A stretch of 64,000 nucleotides of DNA, from NCBI RefSeq assembly GCF_002155915.1, contig NZ_MUME01000034.1, positions 1 to 64,000 of the forward strand, read 5' to 3'. Shown one piece after another: positions 16,918 through 25,325 of the stretch (position 1 is its first letter; each line of letters starts with the position of its first letter). The notes under the pieces are model-generated. The model made no database searches. It had not been told where the DNA came from and saw nothing but the letters and a program-made list of their open reading frames with translations. Both the position numbers and the translations under genes were made by a program. The DNA comes from Streptomyces thermovulgaris (lineage in GTDB: Bacteria; Actinomycetota; Actinomycetes; Streptomycetales; Streptomycetaceae).

Positions 16918-17730
16918 GTGTCCCGCCGCAGAATCGGCTTCTGGTACCGCTTCGCAGCGGTGATCTGCAAACCGCCGCTGGTGGTTCTGCTCAAGCGGGA
17001 CTGGCGTGGAATGGAGAACATTCCGGCCGAGGGTGGATTCATCACCGTGGTGAACCACAATTCGTATATCGACCCCCTCGCATATGCGCATTTCCAGTAC
17101 AACACCGGGCGCGTGCCGCGATTCCTGGCGAAGAGCGGGCTTTTCAAGAAAGGATTCATCGGCGCCGCGATGCGCGGCACCGGGCAGATCCCCGTCTACC
17201 GCGAGAGCACGGACGCGCTGAGCGCCTTCCGCGCCGCGATCGAGGCCGTGGAGCGCGGCGAGTGCGTCGCGTTCTATCCCGAGGGGACGCTCACCCGTGA
17301 CCCGGACGGCTGGCCGATGACCGGCAAGACGGGCGCCGCACGGGTCGCCCTGCAGACCAAGTGCCCGGTGATCCCGATCGCCCAGTGGGGCGCCAACGAA
17401 CTGCTGCCGCCCTACTCGAAGAAGCCCCGGCTGCTGCCGCGCAAGACCCATCACGTCCTGGCCGGTCCGCCCGTGGACCTCTCGCGCTTCTACGACAAGG
17501 AGGTGACCCCGGAGCTCCTGAAGGAGGCGACCGAGACCATCATGGAGGCCATCACCCGCCTGCTGGAGGAGATCCGCGGGGAGAAGGCGCCCCCCGTGCG
17601 CTACGACCCGCGCCGGGAGCGGATCGAGCAGCGCCGCCGCACCGAGGCGCAGATCCGGGGCAGGACCATGCCGGCCGCACGGCGGCCGGACGCGCGGAAG
17701 GCCGTGCAGGAAGAGGGGCAGGGCGCGTGA
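16918..17730 (+). CDS. 1-acyl-glycerol-3-phosphate acyltransferase (PlsC-type)
   Basis: This is a 270-residue LPLAT-superfamily acyltransferase. The catalytic HX4D box reads NHNSYID, and the substrate-binding box reads FYPEGTLTRD. The C-terminus is basic and probably peripheral. The GTG start at 16918 has AGGAAGG 7 nt upstream, the third of three tandem AGAGGAA motifs. Its stop overlaps the gpsA start (GTGA), so the acyltransferase and the enzyme that makes its glycerol-3-phosphate backbone are co-translated. The exact acyl acceptor is inferred. Confidence 0.92.
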   Translation: MSRRRIGFWYRFAAVICKPPLVVLLKRDWRGMENIPAEGGFITVVNHNSYIDPLAYAHFQYNTGRVPRFLAKSGLFKKGFIGAAMRGTGQIPVYRESTDALSAFRAAIEAVERGECVAFYPEGTLTRDPDGWPMTGKTGAARVALQTKCPVIPIAQWGANELLPPYSKKPRLLPRKTHHVLAGPPVDLSRFYDKEVTPELLKEATETIMEAITRLLEEIRGEKAPPVRYDPRRERIEQRRRTEAQIRGRTMPAARRPDARKAVQEEGQGA

Positions 17731-18737
17731 GCAAGCCGGTCAAGGCGGCCGTGTTCGGCACCGGATCGTGGGGCACGGCCTTCGGCCTGGTCCTCGCCGA
17801 CGCCGGCTGCGAGGTCACCCTCTGGGCCCGCCGTGCCGAACTCGTCGACGCGGTCAACTCCACCCGGGTCAACCCGGACTACCTGCCCGGAGTCGAACTC
17901 CCGGAGAACCTGCGGGCCACGGCCGACGCCGCCGAGGCCGCCCGCGACGCCGACTTCACGGTGCTCGCCGTCCCCTCGCAGACCCTGCGCGCCAACCTCG
18001 CCGAGTGGCTGCCGCTGCTCGCCCCGGGCACGGTCCTCGTCTCCCTGATGAAGGGCATCGAGCTGGGCACCGCCATGCGGATGAGCGAGGTCATCGAGGA
18101 CGTCACCAAGGTCGGCCCCGACCGGATCGCCGTGGTCACCGGGCCCAACCTCGCCCGCGAGGTCGCCGCCCGGATGCCGGCCGCCGCCGTGGTGGCGTGC
18201 ACCGACGAGGAGGTCGCCCGGCGGCTCCAGAGTGCCTGTCACACCTCGTACTTCCGCCCGTACACCAACACCGACGTCGTCGGCTGCGAACTCGGGGGAG
18301 CCGTCAAGAACGTGATCGGCCTGGCCGTCGGCATCGCGGACGGCATGGGGCTCGGCGACAACGCCAAGGGGTCGCTCATCACCCGAGGGCTCGCCGAGAC
18401 CACCCGGCTGGGCGTGGCGCTGGGCGCCGATCCGCTGACCTTCTCCGGGCTCGCCGGCCTCGGCGACCTGGTGGCGACCTGCTCCTCGCCGCTGTCGCGC
18501 AATCACACCTTCGGCACCAACCTGGGCAAGGGCATGACCCTGGAGGAGACCATCGCGGTCACCAAGCAGACCGCCGAGGGGGTCAAGTCCTGCGAGTCGG
18601 TGCTGGATCTGGCCCGCCGGCACGGCGTCGACATGCCCATCACGGAGACCGTCGTCAGCATCGTGCACCAGGGCAAACCGCCGGTGGTGGCCCTCAGGGA
18701 GCTGATGTCGCGCAGCGCCAAGCCGGAGCGGCGCTGA
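17727..18737 (+). CDS. gpsA: NAD(P)-dependent glycerol-3-phosphate dehydrogenase
   Basis: This 336-residue enzyme reduces dihydroxyacetone phosphate to sn-glycerol-3-phosphate for phospholipids. It has the Rossmann motif VFGTGSWGTAF at residues 9-19, VSLMKGIE, VTGPNLAREVA, and the catalytic lysine region GGAVKNVIGLAVGIADGM with DNAKGSLITRGL. The GTG start overlaps the acyltransferase stop by 3 nt. ddl follows after 59 nt and appears to have its own promoter. Confidence 0.97.
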   Translation: MSKPVKAAVFGTGSWGTAFGLVLADAGCEVTLWARRAELVDAVNSTRVNPDYLPGVELPENLRATADAAEAARDADFTVLAVPSQTLRANLAEWLPLLAPGTVLVSLMKGIELGTAMRMSEVIEDVTKVGPDRIAVVTGPNLAREVAARMPAAAVVACTDEEVARRLQSACHTSYFRPYTNTDVVGCELGGAVKNVIGLAVGIADGMGLGDNAKGSLITRGLAETTRLGVALGADPLTFSGLAGLGDLVATCSSPLSRNHTFGTNLGKGMTLEETIAVTKQTAEGVKSCESVLDLARRHGVDMPITETVVSIVHQGKPPVVALRELMSRSAKPERR

Positions 18738-18757
18738 ACGACGCAGCGTTTCCCGCG

Positions 18758-18787
18758 CTGACTCGGGCCTTGGCCAACAGGTACGCT
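18758..18787 (+). promoter_or_regulatory. Candidate promoter for leaderless ddl transcript
   Basis: CTGACT (18758-18763) and TACGCT (18782-18787) are 18 nt apart. The ddl ATG lies 9 nt after the -10, and no ribosome site is visible before it. This spacing would put the transcript start at or next to the start codon. Confidence 0.4.
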
Positions 18788-18796
18788 CATCGCGAT

Positions 18797-19954
18797 ATGA
18801 GCACCGAGAACCTCCCCCAGAGCCCCGAGCAGCCGCCGCGCAAGCCCCGCGTGGCCGTCGTCTGCGGCGGCCGCAGCTCCGAACACGGGATCTCCGTGGT
18901 CACCGCGGGTGCGGTGCTGCGCGCCATCGACCGGTCCAAGTACGAGGTCCTGCCGATCGGCATCACCCAGGACGGCCGTTGGGCCCTCACCGCGGACGAC
19001 CCGGCGCGCATGGCGATCACCGACCGCCGCACCCCCAGCGTCGACGAGCTCGCCGAATCGGCCGAGGGCGGTGTGGTGCTCTCCGTCGACCCGGGCAACC
19101 GTGAAGTCGTCTACACCGAGCCCGGTTCGGTCCCCAAGGCGCTGGGCGAGGTCGACGTGGTCTTCCCGGTGCTGCACGGCCCCTACGGCGAGGACGGCAC
19201 CCTTCAGGGCCTCCTGGAGCTGGCCGGCGTGCCCTATGTGGGCTCCGGGGTGCTCTCCTCGGCGATCGGCCAGGACAAGGAGTACATGAAGCGGGTGTTC
19301 ACCTCCTTCGGGCTCAAGGTCGGCCCGTACATGGTGATCCGGCCCCGCGAGTGGAGCCGGGACGAGACGGCCGTCCGCGGGAGAATCGTCGACTTCGCCG
19401 GCGAGCACGGCTGGCCGCTGTTCGTGAAGCCCGCCCGCGCGGGCTCGTCCATCGGCATCACCAAGGTCGACGACCTCTCGGGCCTCGACGAGGCGCTCGA
19501 GGAGGCCCGGCGGCACGATCCGAAGGTGCTCGTGGAGGCCGCGGTGCGCGGCCGTGAGATCGAGTGCGGGGTACTGGAGTTCGAGGACGGCCCGCGGGCC
19601 TCCGTGCCGGCCGAGATCCCGGCGAGCGAGTCCCACGCGTACTACGACTTCGAGGCCAAGTACATCGACTCCACGCCCGGCATCGTCCCGGCCCCGCTGA
19701 CCGAGGAGCAGACCGCCGAGGTGCAGCGGCTCGCGGTGGAGGCCTTCGAGGCGGCCTCCTGCGAGGGCCTGGTCCGCGCGGACTTCTTCCTCACCGAGGA
19801 GGGAGAGTTCGTGATCAACGAGATCAACACGATGCCCGGCTTCACCCCGATCTCGATGTACCCGCAGATGTGGCAGGCGAGCGGCATCGACTACCCGGAG
19901 CTGATCGACCGCCTCATCCAGGCGGCCCTGCGCCGCTCGACGGGCCTGCGCTGA
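18797..19954 (+). CDS. ddl: D-alanine--D-alanine ligase
   Basis: This 385-residue ATP-grasp enzyme makes D-Ala-D-Ala for peptidoglycan. Visible features include CGGRSSEHGISVVTAGAV near the N-terminus, HGPYGEDGTLQGLLE, the phosphate-binding loop KPARAGSSIGI, and the metal site INEINTMPGFTPISMYP. The YIDSTP segment in the omega-loop region is as expected for a D-Ala ligase; vancomycin-type D-Lac ligases differ there. The ATG at 18797 lacks a Shine-Dalgarno sequence. No van genes are nearby. Confidence 0.96.
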   Translation: MSTENLPQSPEQPPRKPRVAVVCGGRSSEHGISVVTAGAVLRAIDRSKYEVLPIGITQDGRWALTADDPARMAITDRRTPSVDELAESAEGGVVLSVDPGNREVVYTEPGSVPKALGEVDVVFPVLHGPYGEDGTLQGLLELAGVPYVGSGVLSSAIGQDKEYMKRVFTSFGLKVGPYMVIRPREWSRDETAVRGRIVDFAGEHGWPLFVKPARAGSSIGITKVDDLSGLDEALEEARRHDPKVLVEAAVRGREIECGVLEFEDGPRASVPAEIPASESHAYYDFEAKYIDSTPGIVPAPLTEEQTAEVQRLAVEAFEAASCEGLVRADFFLTEEGEFVINEINTMPGFTPISMYPQMWQASGIDYPELIDRLIQAALRRSTGLR

Positions 19955-20149
19955 CCTCCAAAGGCCGGCAGGGCCGTGCCGGCCGCGGCCCTGCCGCACA
20001 GGACGCGGCCGGTCCCGCACGGCATCCGGCCCGGCCGGGGCGCGGACGGCGCACGGCCCGTGACCGGACGGCGGCCCGGGCCCCACGGCGCCCGTTTGGC
20101 CGCACGCGTGGCCGGCCGGGCGCACCGCCGGTCCCGCCCCCGGGAGGGC

Positions 20150-20632
20150 TCAGTCGGCCACGCCCTCGGGAATCGTCTTCTTGATCGCCGGCGCCAGCGA
20201 GACCAGCGGCGCCATCCCGTGCGCGGAGCGTTCCACGGGGATCGTCACCTCGACGTACGCCACCCGCAGGGTCGTCGTGAAGCGAAACGATCCGTCGTCC
20301 TGCTGCTGCATCAGCCAGCCGACGCCGTTGACCTCCACGCCGTCGGCCTCCGGATCGTCCATCGCGGCGGGCCGCGGAACCCCGCAGCGCAGTATGATCG
20401 CCGGACTTCCCCAGCCCGCGGTGAGTGCGGAGGCGGGCCGGGGGTCCTCACGGCTCAGCCCGTCGACCGTCCGCGGCAGCGCCTCGTCCAGGTTCCGGCA
20501 CAGTCCGGTGACCGTCGCGTCCGGGCTGGGAACCGCCACGGCGGCGCTGCCGTCGCTCGAGGAGCAGCCCACGGCGGCGGCCAGCAGGGCGAGAAGGGGC
20601 AGACCGGAAAGCCGATGACGCAAAGAGCTCAC
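20150..20632 (-). CDS. DUF3515 lipoprotein
   Basis: This 160-residue predicted lipoprotein begins at a GTG. The signal peptide has a basic start (SSLRHRL), a hydrophobic core and a lipobox ending VGC at residues 21-23, followed by a Ser-rich tether. The mature part matches the actinobacterial DUF3515 type (LCRNLDEALPRTVDGLSR, then CGVPRP and a C-terminal VEVTIPVERS). No enzyme motif is visible. It is convergent with ddl, and 20 nt separate it from the upstream Lrp-domain gene. Confidence 0.87.
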   Translation of the reverse strand: MSSLRHRLSGLPLLALLAAAVGCSSSDGSAAVAVPSPDATVTGLCRNLDEALPRTVDGLSREDPRPASALTAGWGSPAIILRCGVPRPAAMDDPEADGVEVNGVGWLMQQQDDGSFRFTTTLRVAYVEVTIPVERSAHGMAPLVSLAPAIKKTIPEGVAD

Positions 20633-20652
20633 CGGCCAAGGGTAGACGGGGG

Positions 20653-20886
20653 CTACAGATGCACGATCGGACAGGTCAGGGTGCGGGTGATGCCGTCCAC
20701 CTGCTGGACCTTCGCCACCACCATGCGCCCCAGGTCGTCCACCGTGTCGGCCTGGGCGCGCACGATGACGTCGTAGGGTCCTGTCACGTCCTCGGCCTGG
20801 AGCACCCCGGGGATCTTGCCGATCGTCTCGGCGACGGTCGACGCCTTGCCGACTTCCGTCTGGATCAGGATGTACGCCTGTACCAC
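20653..20886 (-). CDS. Stand-alone Lrp/AsnC ligand-binding (RAM) domain protein
   Basis: This 77-residue protein consists only of the C-terminal effector domain of Lrp/AsnC regulators (AYILIQTEVGKASTVAE, then GPYDVIVRAQADTVDDLG and GITRTLTCPIV). It has no DNA-binding helix-turn-helix. I start at the GTG at 20886, which has GGAGG 4 nt upstream; the longer frame to 20934 is not needed. Such stand-alone domains form dimers or rings and bind amino acids, or pair with full-length Lrp proteins. It is divergent from thiL. Confidence 0.88.
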   Translation of the reverse strand: MVQAYILIQTEVGKASTVAETIGKIPGVLQAEDVTGPYDVIVRAQADTVDDLGRMVVAKVQQVDGITRTLTCPIVHL

Positions 20887-21120
20887 GGAACCTCCAGGGC
20901 GGCCACGAGGATCATGTGGGAAAAGAGAAGCCACGGTATCGCGTCGCCACGCGCCGCGGGGAGAGCCGCGAGGGCCGCGACGTACGTGCCGGGTGCAGGT
21001 AGGACAGAAGCAGTAGGGAAGCAGGACAGAAGTTGACGGTCATCCTGACCGTAACGAGGACCGCGTTGACGCGCGACCGGGAACGGACAGGGACAGAAGG
21101 GCGAAAGGGTCGAAAGGGCA

Positions 21121-22082
21121 ATGAAGGGCACTGTTGGTGAGCTCGGCGAGTTCGGGCTCATCAGGGAGCTCACCTCCCGTCTCACCACCACCCCGGCGGT
21201 CCGGGTCGGACCCGGCGACGACGCCGCGGTGGTCGCCGCCCCCGACCGCAGGGTCGTGGCGAGCACCGACGTACTCGTGGAGGGGCGGCACTTCCGCCGG
21301 GACTGGTCCACGGCGTACGACGTGGGCCGCAAGGCGGCCGCCCAGAACCTGGCGGACATCGCCGCGATGGGCGCGGTGCCGACCGCGCTGCTGCTCGGTC
21401 TGGTCGTGCCCGCGGAGCTCCCGGTCACCTGGCCCACCGAACTGATGGACGGGCTGCGTGACGAGTGCCAGGTCGCCGGTGCCGCCGTGGTCGGCGGAGA
21501 TGTGGTGCGCGGTGACACGATCACGGTGTCGATCACCGCACTCGGCGATCTGCGCAACCACGAGCCGGTGACACGCGCCGGCGCACAACCCGGCGACCTG
21601 GTCGCGGTGACCGGCTGGCTGGGCTGGTCCGCCGCCGGGCACGCGGTGCTCTCCCGCGGCTTCCGCTCGCCCCGGGCCTTCGTCGAGGCCCACCGCCGCC
21701 CCGAGCCGCCGTACCACGCGGGCCCCGCGGCGGCCGGACTCGGCGCGACCGCGATGTGCGACGTCAGCGACGGACTGATCGCCGACCTGGGGCACATAGC
21801 GGAGGCCAGCAAGGTCCGCATCGACATCCGCTCCGGCGCCATCGACATCCCCTCGCAGATGAACGACATCGGGCAGGCCGTGGGCGTCGACCCGATGCAG
21901 TGGGTGCTGACCGGGGGAGAGGACCACGCGATCGTGGCGACCTTCCCGCCGGACGTGAAGCTGCCGGCCCGCTGGAAGGTGATCGGCGAGGTGCTCAATC
22001 GCTCGGCCCTGCCCCAGGTCACGGTCGACGGGGCGCCCTGGACCAGGAAGGGCGGCTGGGACCACTTCGGAGGCATCGAGGC

Positions 22083-22086
<4 letters not shown>
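21121..22086 (+). CDS. thiL: Thiamine-monophosphate kinase
   Basis: This 321-residue PurM-like kinase converts thiamine phosphate to thiamine pyrophosphate. Signatures are [46 protein letters not shown] and [15 protein letters not shown]. The ATG at 21121 has GAAAGGGC just upstream. It overlaps thiD by 4 nt (ATGA), an operon of two thiamine kinases. I looked for and did not see a TPP riboswitch in the 234 bp upstream. Confidence 0.96.
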
Positions 22087-22916
<830 letters not shown>

Positions 22917-22953
22917 CCGCACAGGGGCTCCGGCCGTTTCGGGGCATGGCAAA

Positions 22954-22979
22954 AGCCGGTCCACCGAGGTGGACCGGCT
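22954..22979. terminator. Bidirectional terminator between thiD and rpmB
   Basis: AGCCGGTCCACC pairs with GGTGGACCGGCT. An A-run on the left gives a TTTT tail for the minus strand (rpmB). It lies between two convergent genes. Confidence 0.88.
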
Positions 22980-23026
22980 CAGTGCAGCGAGCCTGGGGTG
23001 GCCGCGCTCTCAGCTGTCGGCGTGCG

Positions 23027-23212
23027 TCAGCGCGAGACCTTGCCGGCCTTGATGCACGAGGTGCAGGCGTTCACGCGCTTCGGCGTCCCGCCGACCACGG
23101 TACGCACACGCTGGATGTTCGGGTTCCAGCGGCGGGACGTACGGCGGTGCGAGTGCGAGATGTTGTTGCCGAAGCCCGGCCCCTTGCCGCAGACGTCGCA
23201 GTTGGCAGCCAC
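23027..23212 (-). CDS. rpmB: 50S ribosomal protein L28
   Basis: This is a 61-residue L28 of the zinc-binding (C+) type, with CDVC near the N-terminus and CTSC near the C-terminus. The basic core is [19 protein letters not shown]. The GTG at 23212 has GGAG 6 nt upstream. A C+ form usually means that a cysteine-free, zinc-regulated paralogue exists elsewhere in the genome. It is divergent from the DAK2 gene. Confidence 0.97.
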   Translation of the reverse strand: MAANCDVCGKGPGFGNNISHSHRRTSRRWNPNIQRVRTVVGGTPKRVNACTSCIKAGKVSR

Positions 23213-23474
23213 GGGTCACTCCAAAGACTTCAGATGCACGTACGGTTGAGCCCGGCATGCCGGGACCAGATCTCGGGCTCGGGGAGCACTTCGAAATCCG
23301 AGTGGCGCTGCCAGGGAAGAGCCCGACAGGATCGGGCAACTGGAGCAGCATACATCGGCTGCTTCCATGCAGGGAAATTACCATGACGGCTCCGGGGGCC
23401 CGCCCGGGCCCGCTTCCGATCCGCGCCGCCCCGGGGTCTACGCTGCGTCCAGTCCAGCAGCTCAGGGAGGCGCA

Positions 23475-25217
23475 GTGGCGCAGGTGCCGCAGACGTTCGA
23501 CGCGCCGGCGGTGCGCACCTGGTGCGGCCTGGCACTGCGGGCGCTGGGCCGCGCACGCGAGGAGATCGACGCGATCAACGTCTACCCCGTGGCCGACGGG
23601 GACACCGGCACCAACCTGTATCTGACCGTGGAGTCCGCCGCCGCGGCCGTGGAGGCCGTGTTCGCCGCGCACGAACTGAAGAGCGGGGACGGCGGGGACG
23701 GCTCCCCGGGGCCCACCCTGGCCGACGCCGCACGGGCGATGGCCCACGGGGCGCTCATCGGGGCCCGCGGCAACTCCGGGACGATCCTCGCCCAGCTGCT
23801 GCGCGGCATGGCCCAGGTGTTCGCCGCCGACGGCGAGTGCGCGCACACCGACGGCCACGGCCTGCGCCTGGCGCTGCGGCACGCGGCCGACTCCGCCCGG
23901 CAGGCCGTGGCGCACCCCGTGGAGGGCACGGTCCTGTCGGTCGCCTCGGCGGCCGCGGAAGCGGCCACCGGCACCGAGGGCGACTGCGGGGCGGTCGCAC
24001 GGGCGGCCTACGAGGGGGCGTGCGCGGCCCTGGCCGCGACCCCCGGCCAGCTCGAGGTCCTGGAGCGCGCCGGAGTGGTCGACGCCGGCGGACGCGGCCT
24101 GGTGACGGTGCTCGCCGCCCTGGTGGAGACGCTCACGGGACGGCCGCCGGGAGAACCGCCCTTCCCGTCGGGAGCCGCTTCGGCACCGGGAGCGCCGGGA
24201 GCCGGTCCGGCGGCCGGTGCCCTGCCGACCGTGCCGCACGCGCGCACGAGGGACACCGGGGACGACGCGCCGGGCGTCTGCGCCCGGTCCGCGAGCGGCC
24301 CCGCCTTCGAGGTGACCTACCTCCTGGACGCCGAGGACGAGGCCGTCGCCCGGCTGCGCGAACGGCTCGACGCGCTCGGGGACTCCCTGGTCGTGGTCGG
24401 CGGCGACGGGCTGTGGAACGTGCATGTGCACGTCGACGACGCCGGAGCCGCCGTGGAGGCGGGCATCGAGGCCGGACGGCCGCACCGCATCCGCATCACC
24501 CACTTCGGCGCGGACGACGCGCACACCACCGGGGCCGTGGCCCCCCGAGAGCGCGCCCAGCGCGCCGTGGTGGCCGTCGTGCCCGGCGAGGGCCTGGCCG
24601 GGCTGTACACCGAGGCCGGGGCGATCGCGGTGCTCGCCCGCCCGGGGGAGCCGCCCGCGAGCGGCGAGCTCGTGGAGGCCGTGCGGCGGGCGCACGCGCG
24701 CGAGGTGGTCCTGCTGCCCAACGACGACGAACTGCGCCACACCGCGGCCGCCGCGGCCGAACAGGTCCGCGAGGAGGGCGTCCGCGTCGCCCTGATCCCG
24801 ACCCACTCGGCCGTGCAGGGCATCGCCGCCCTCGCCGTGCACGAGCCCGGGCGCCGCTTCGACGAGGACGTCGTCGCGATGACCTCGGCGGCCGGTGAAA
24901 CCCGCTACGCCGAGATCATCGTCGCCGAGCGCCAGTCCTGGACCACGGCCGGCATCTGCCAGGCCGGTGACGTCCTCGGCCTCGTCGACGGCGACGTGGC
25001 CGTGATCGGCCAGGACGTCACGGCCACCGCCGAGGCCGTCCTGGACCGGATGCTCGCGGCCGGCGGCGAGCTGGTCACCCTGGTCCTCGACGACGAGGTC
25101 CCCGACTCCGTCGCCGACCGTCTGCAGGCCCGGGTCCGCGAGGCGTACCTCGCGGTGGACACGGTGGTCTACCGCGGCGGCCGGCAGGGGGCGCTGCTGC
25201 TCATCGGGGTGGAGTAG
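23475..25217 (+). CDS. DAK2/DegV-like kinase (FakA-type fatty acid kinase family)
   Basis: This 580-residue protein has an N-terminal DhaL/DAK2 kinase domain (NVYPVADGDTGTNL, GARGNSGTILAQLLRG, GVVDAGGRGLVTVL) and a C-terminal DegV-like domain ending in VDTVVYRGGRQGALLLIGVE. A variable Ala/Gly/Pro-rich linker (about residues 225-265) joins them. The architecture is that of FakA, which phosphorylates fatty acids bound by a separate FakB/DegV protein; no FakB is adjacent. The GTG at 23475 has GGGAGG 4 nt upstream. The gene usually sits before recG; here two minus-strand genes intervene. Confidence 0.92.
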   Translation: MAQVPQTFDAPAVRTWCGLALRALGRAREEIDAINVYPVADGDTGTNLYLTVESAAAAVEAVFAAHELKSGDGGDGSPGPTLADAARAMAHGALIGARGNSGTILAQLLRGMAQVFAADGECAHTDGHGLRLALRHAADSARQAVAHPVEGTVLSVASAAAEAATGTEGDCGAVARAAYEGACAALAATPGQLEVLERAGVVDAGGRGLVTVLAALVETLTGRPPGEPPFPSGAASAPGAPGAGPAAGALPTVPHARTRDTGDDAPGVCARSASGPAFEVTYLLDAEDEAVARLRERLDALGDSLVVVGGDGLWNVHVHVDDAGAAVEAGIEAGRPHRIRITHFGADDAHTTGAVAPRERAQRAVVAVVPGEGLAGLYTEAGAIAVLARPGEPPASGELVEAVRRAHAREVVLLPNDDELRHTAAAAAEQVREEGVRVALIPTHSAVQGIAALAVHEPGRRFDEDVVAMTSAAGETRYAEIIVAERQSWTTAGICQAGDVLGLVDGDVAVIGQDVTATAEAVLDRMLAAGGELVTLVLDDEVPDSVADRLQARVREAYLAVDTVVYRGGRQGALLLIGVE

Positions 25218-25325
25218 CTCCCCCGCGAAATCCGCGGGCGGCGGCGGGCCGTCGCCCACCGCCCGCCGCCGGGCCCCTCGCGCCCCGGCTCCTCGCGCCC
25301 CGGCTCCTCGCGTCCCCGGGGCGCT

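Noticed and set aside
20887-21120. Possible TPP riboswitch before thiL
   Set aside because: The conserved CTGAGA core and paired stems were not found; thiL-thiD appears to lack one here.
23251-23264. Palindrome CCCGGCATGCCGGG between rpmB and the DAK2 gene
   Set aside because: GC palindromes of this length are frequent by chance at this base composition, and no other promoter element is aligned with it. Recorded but not annotated.
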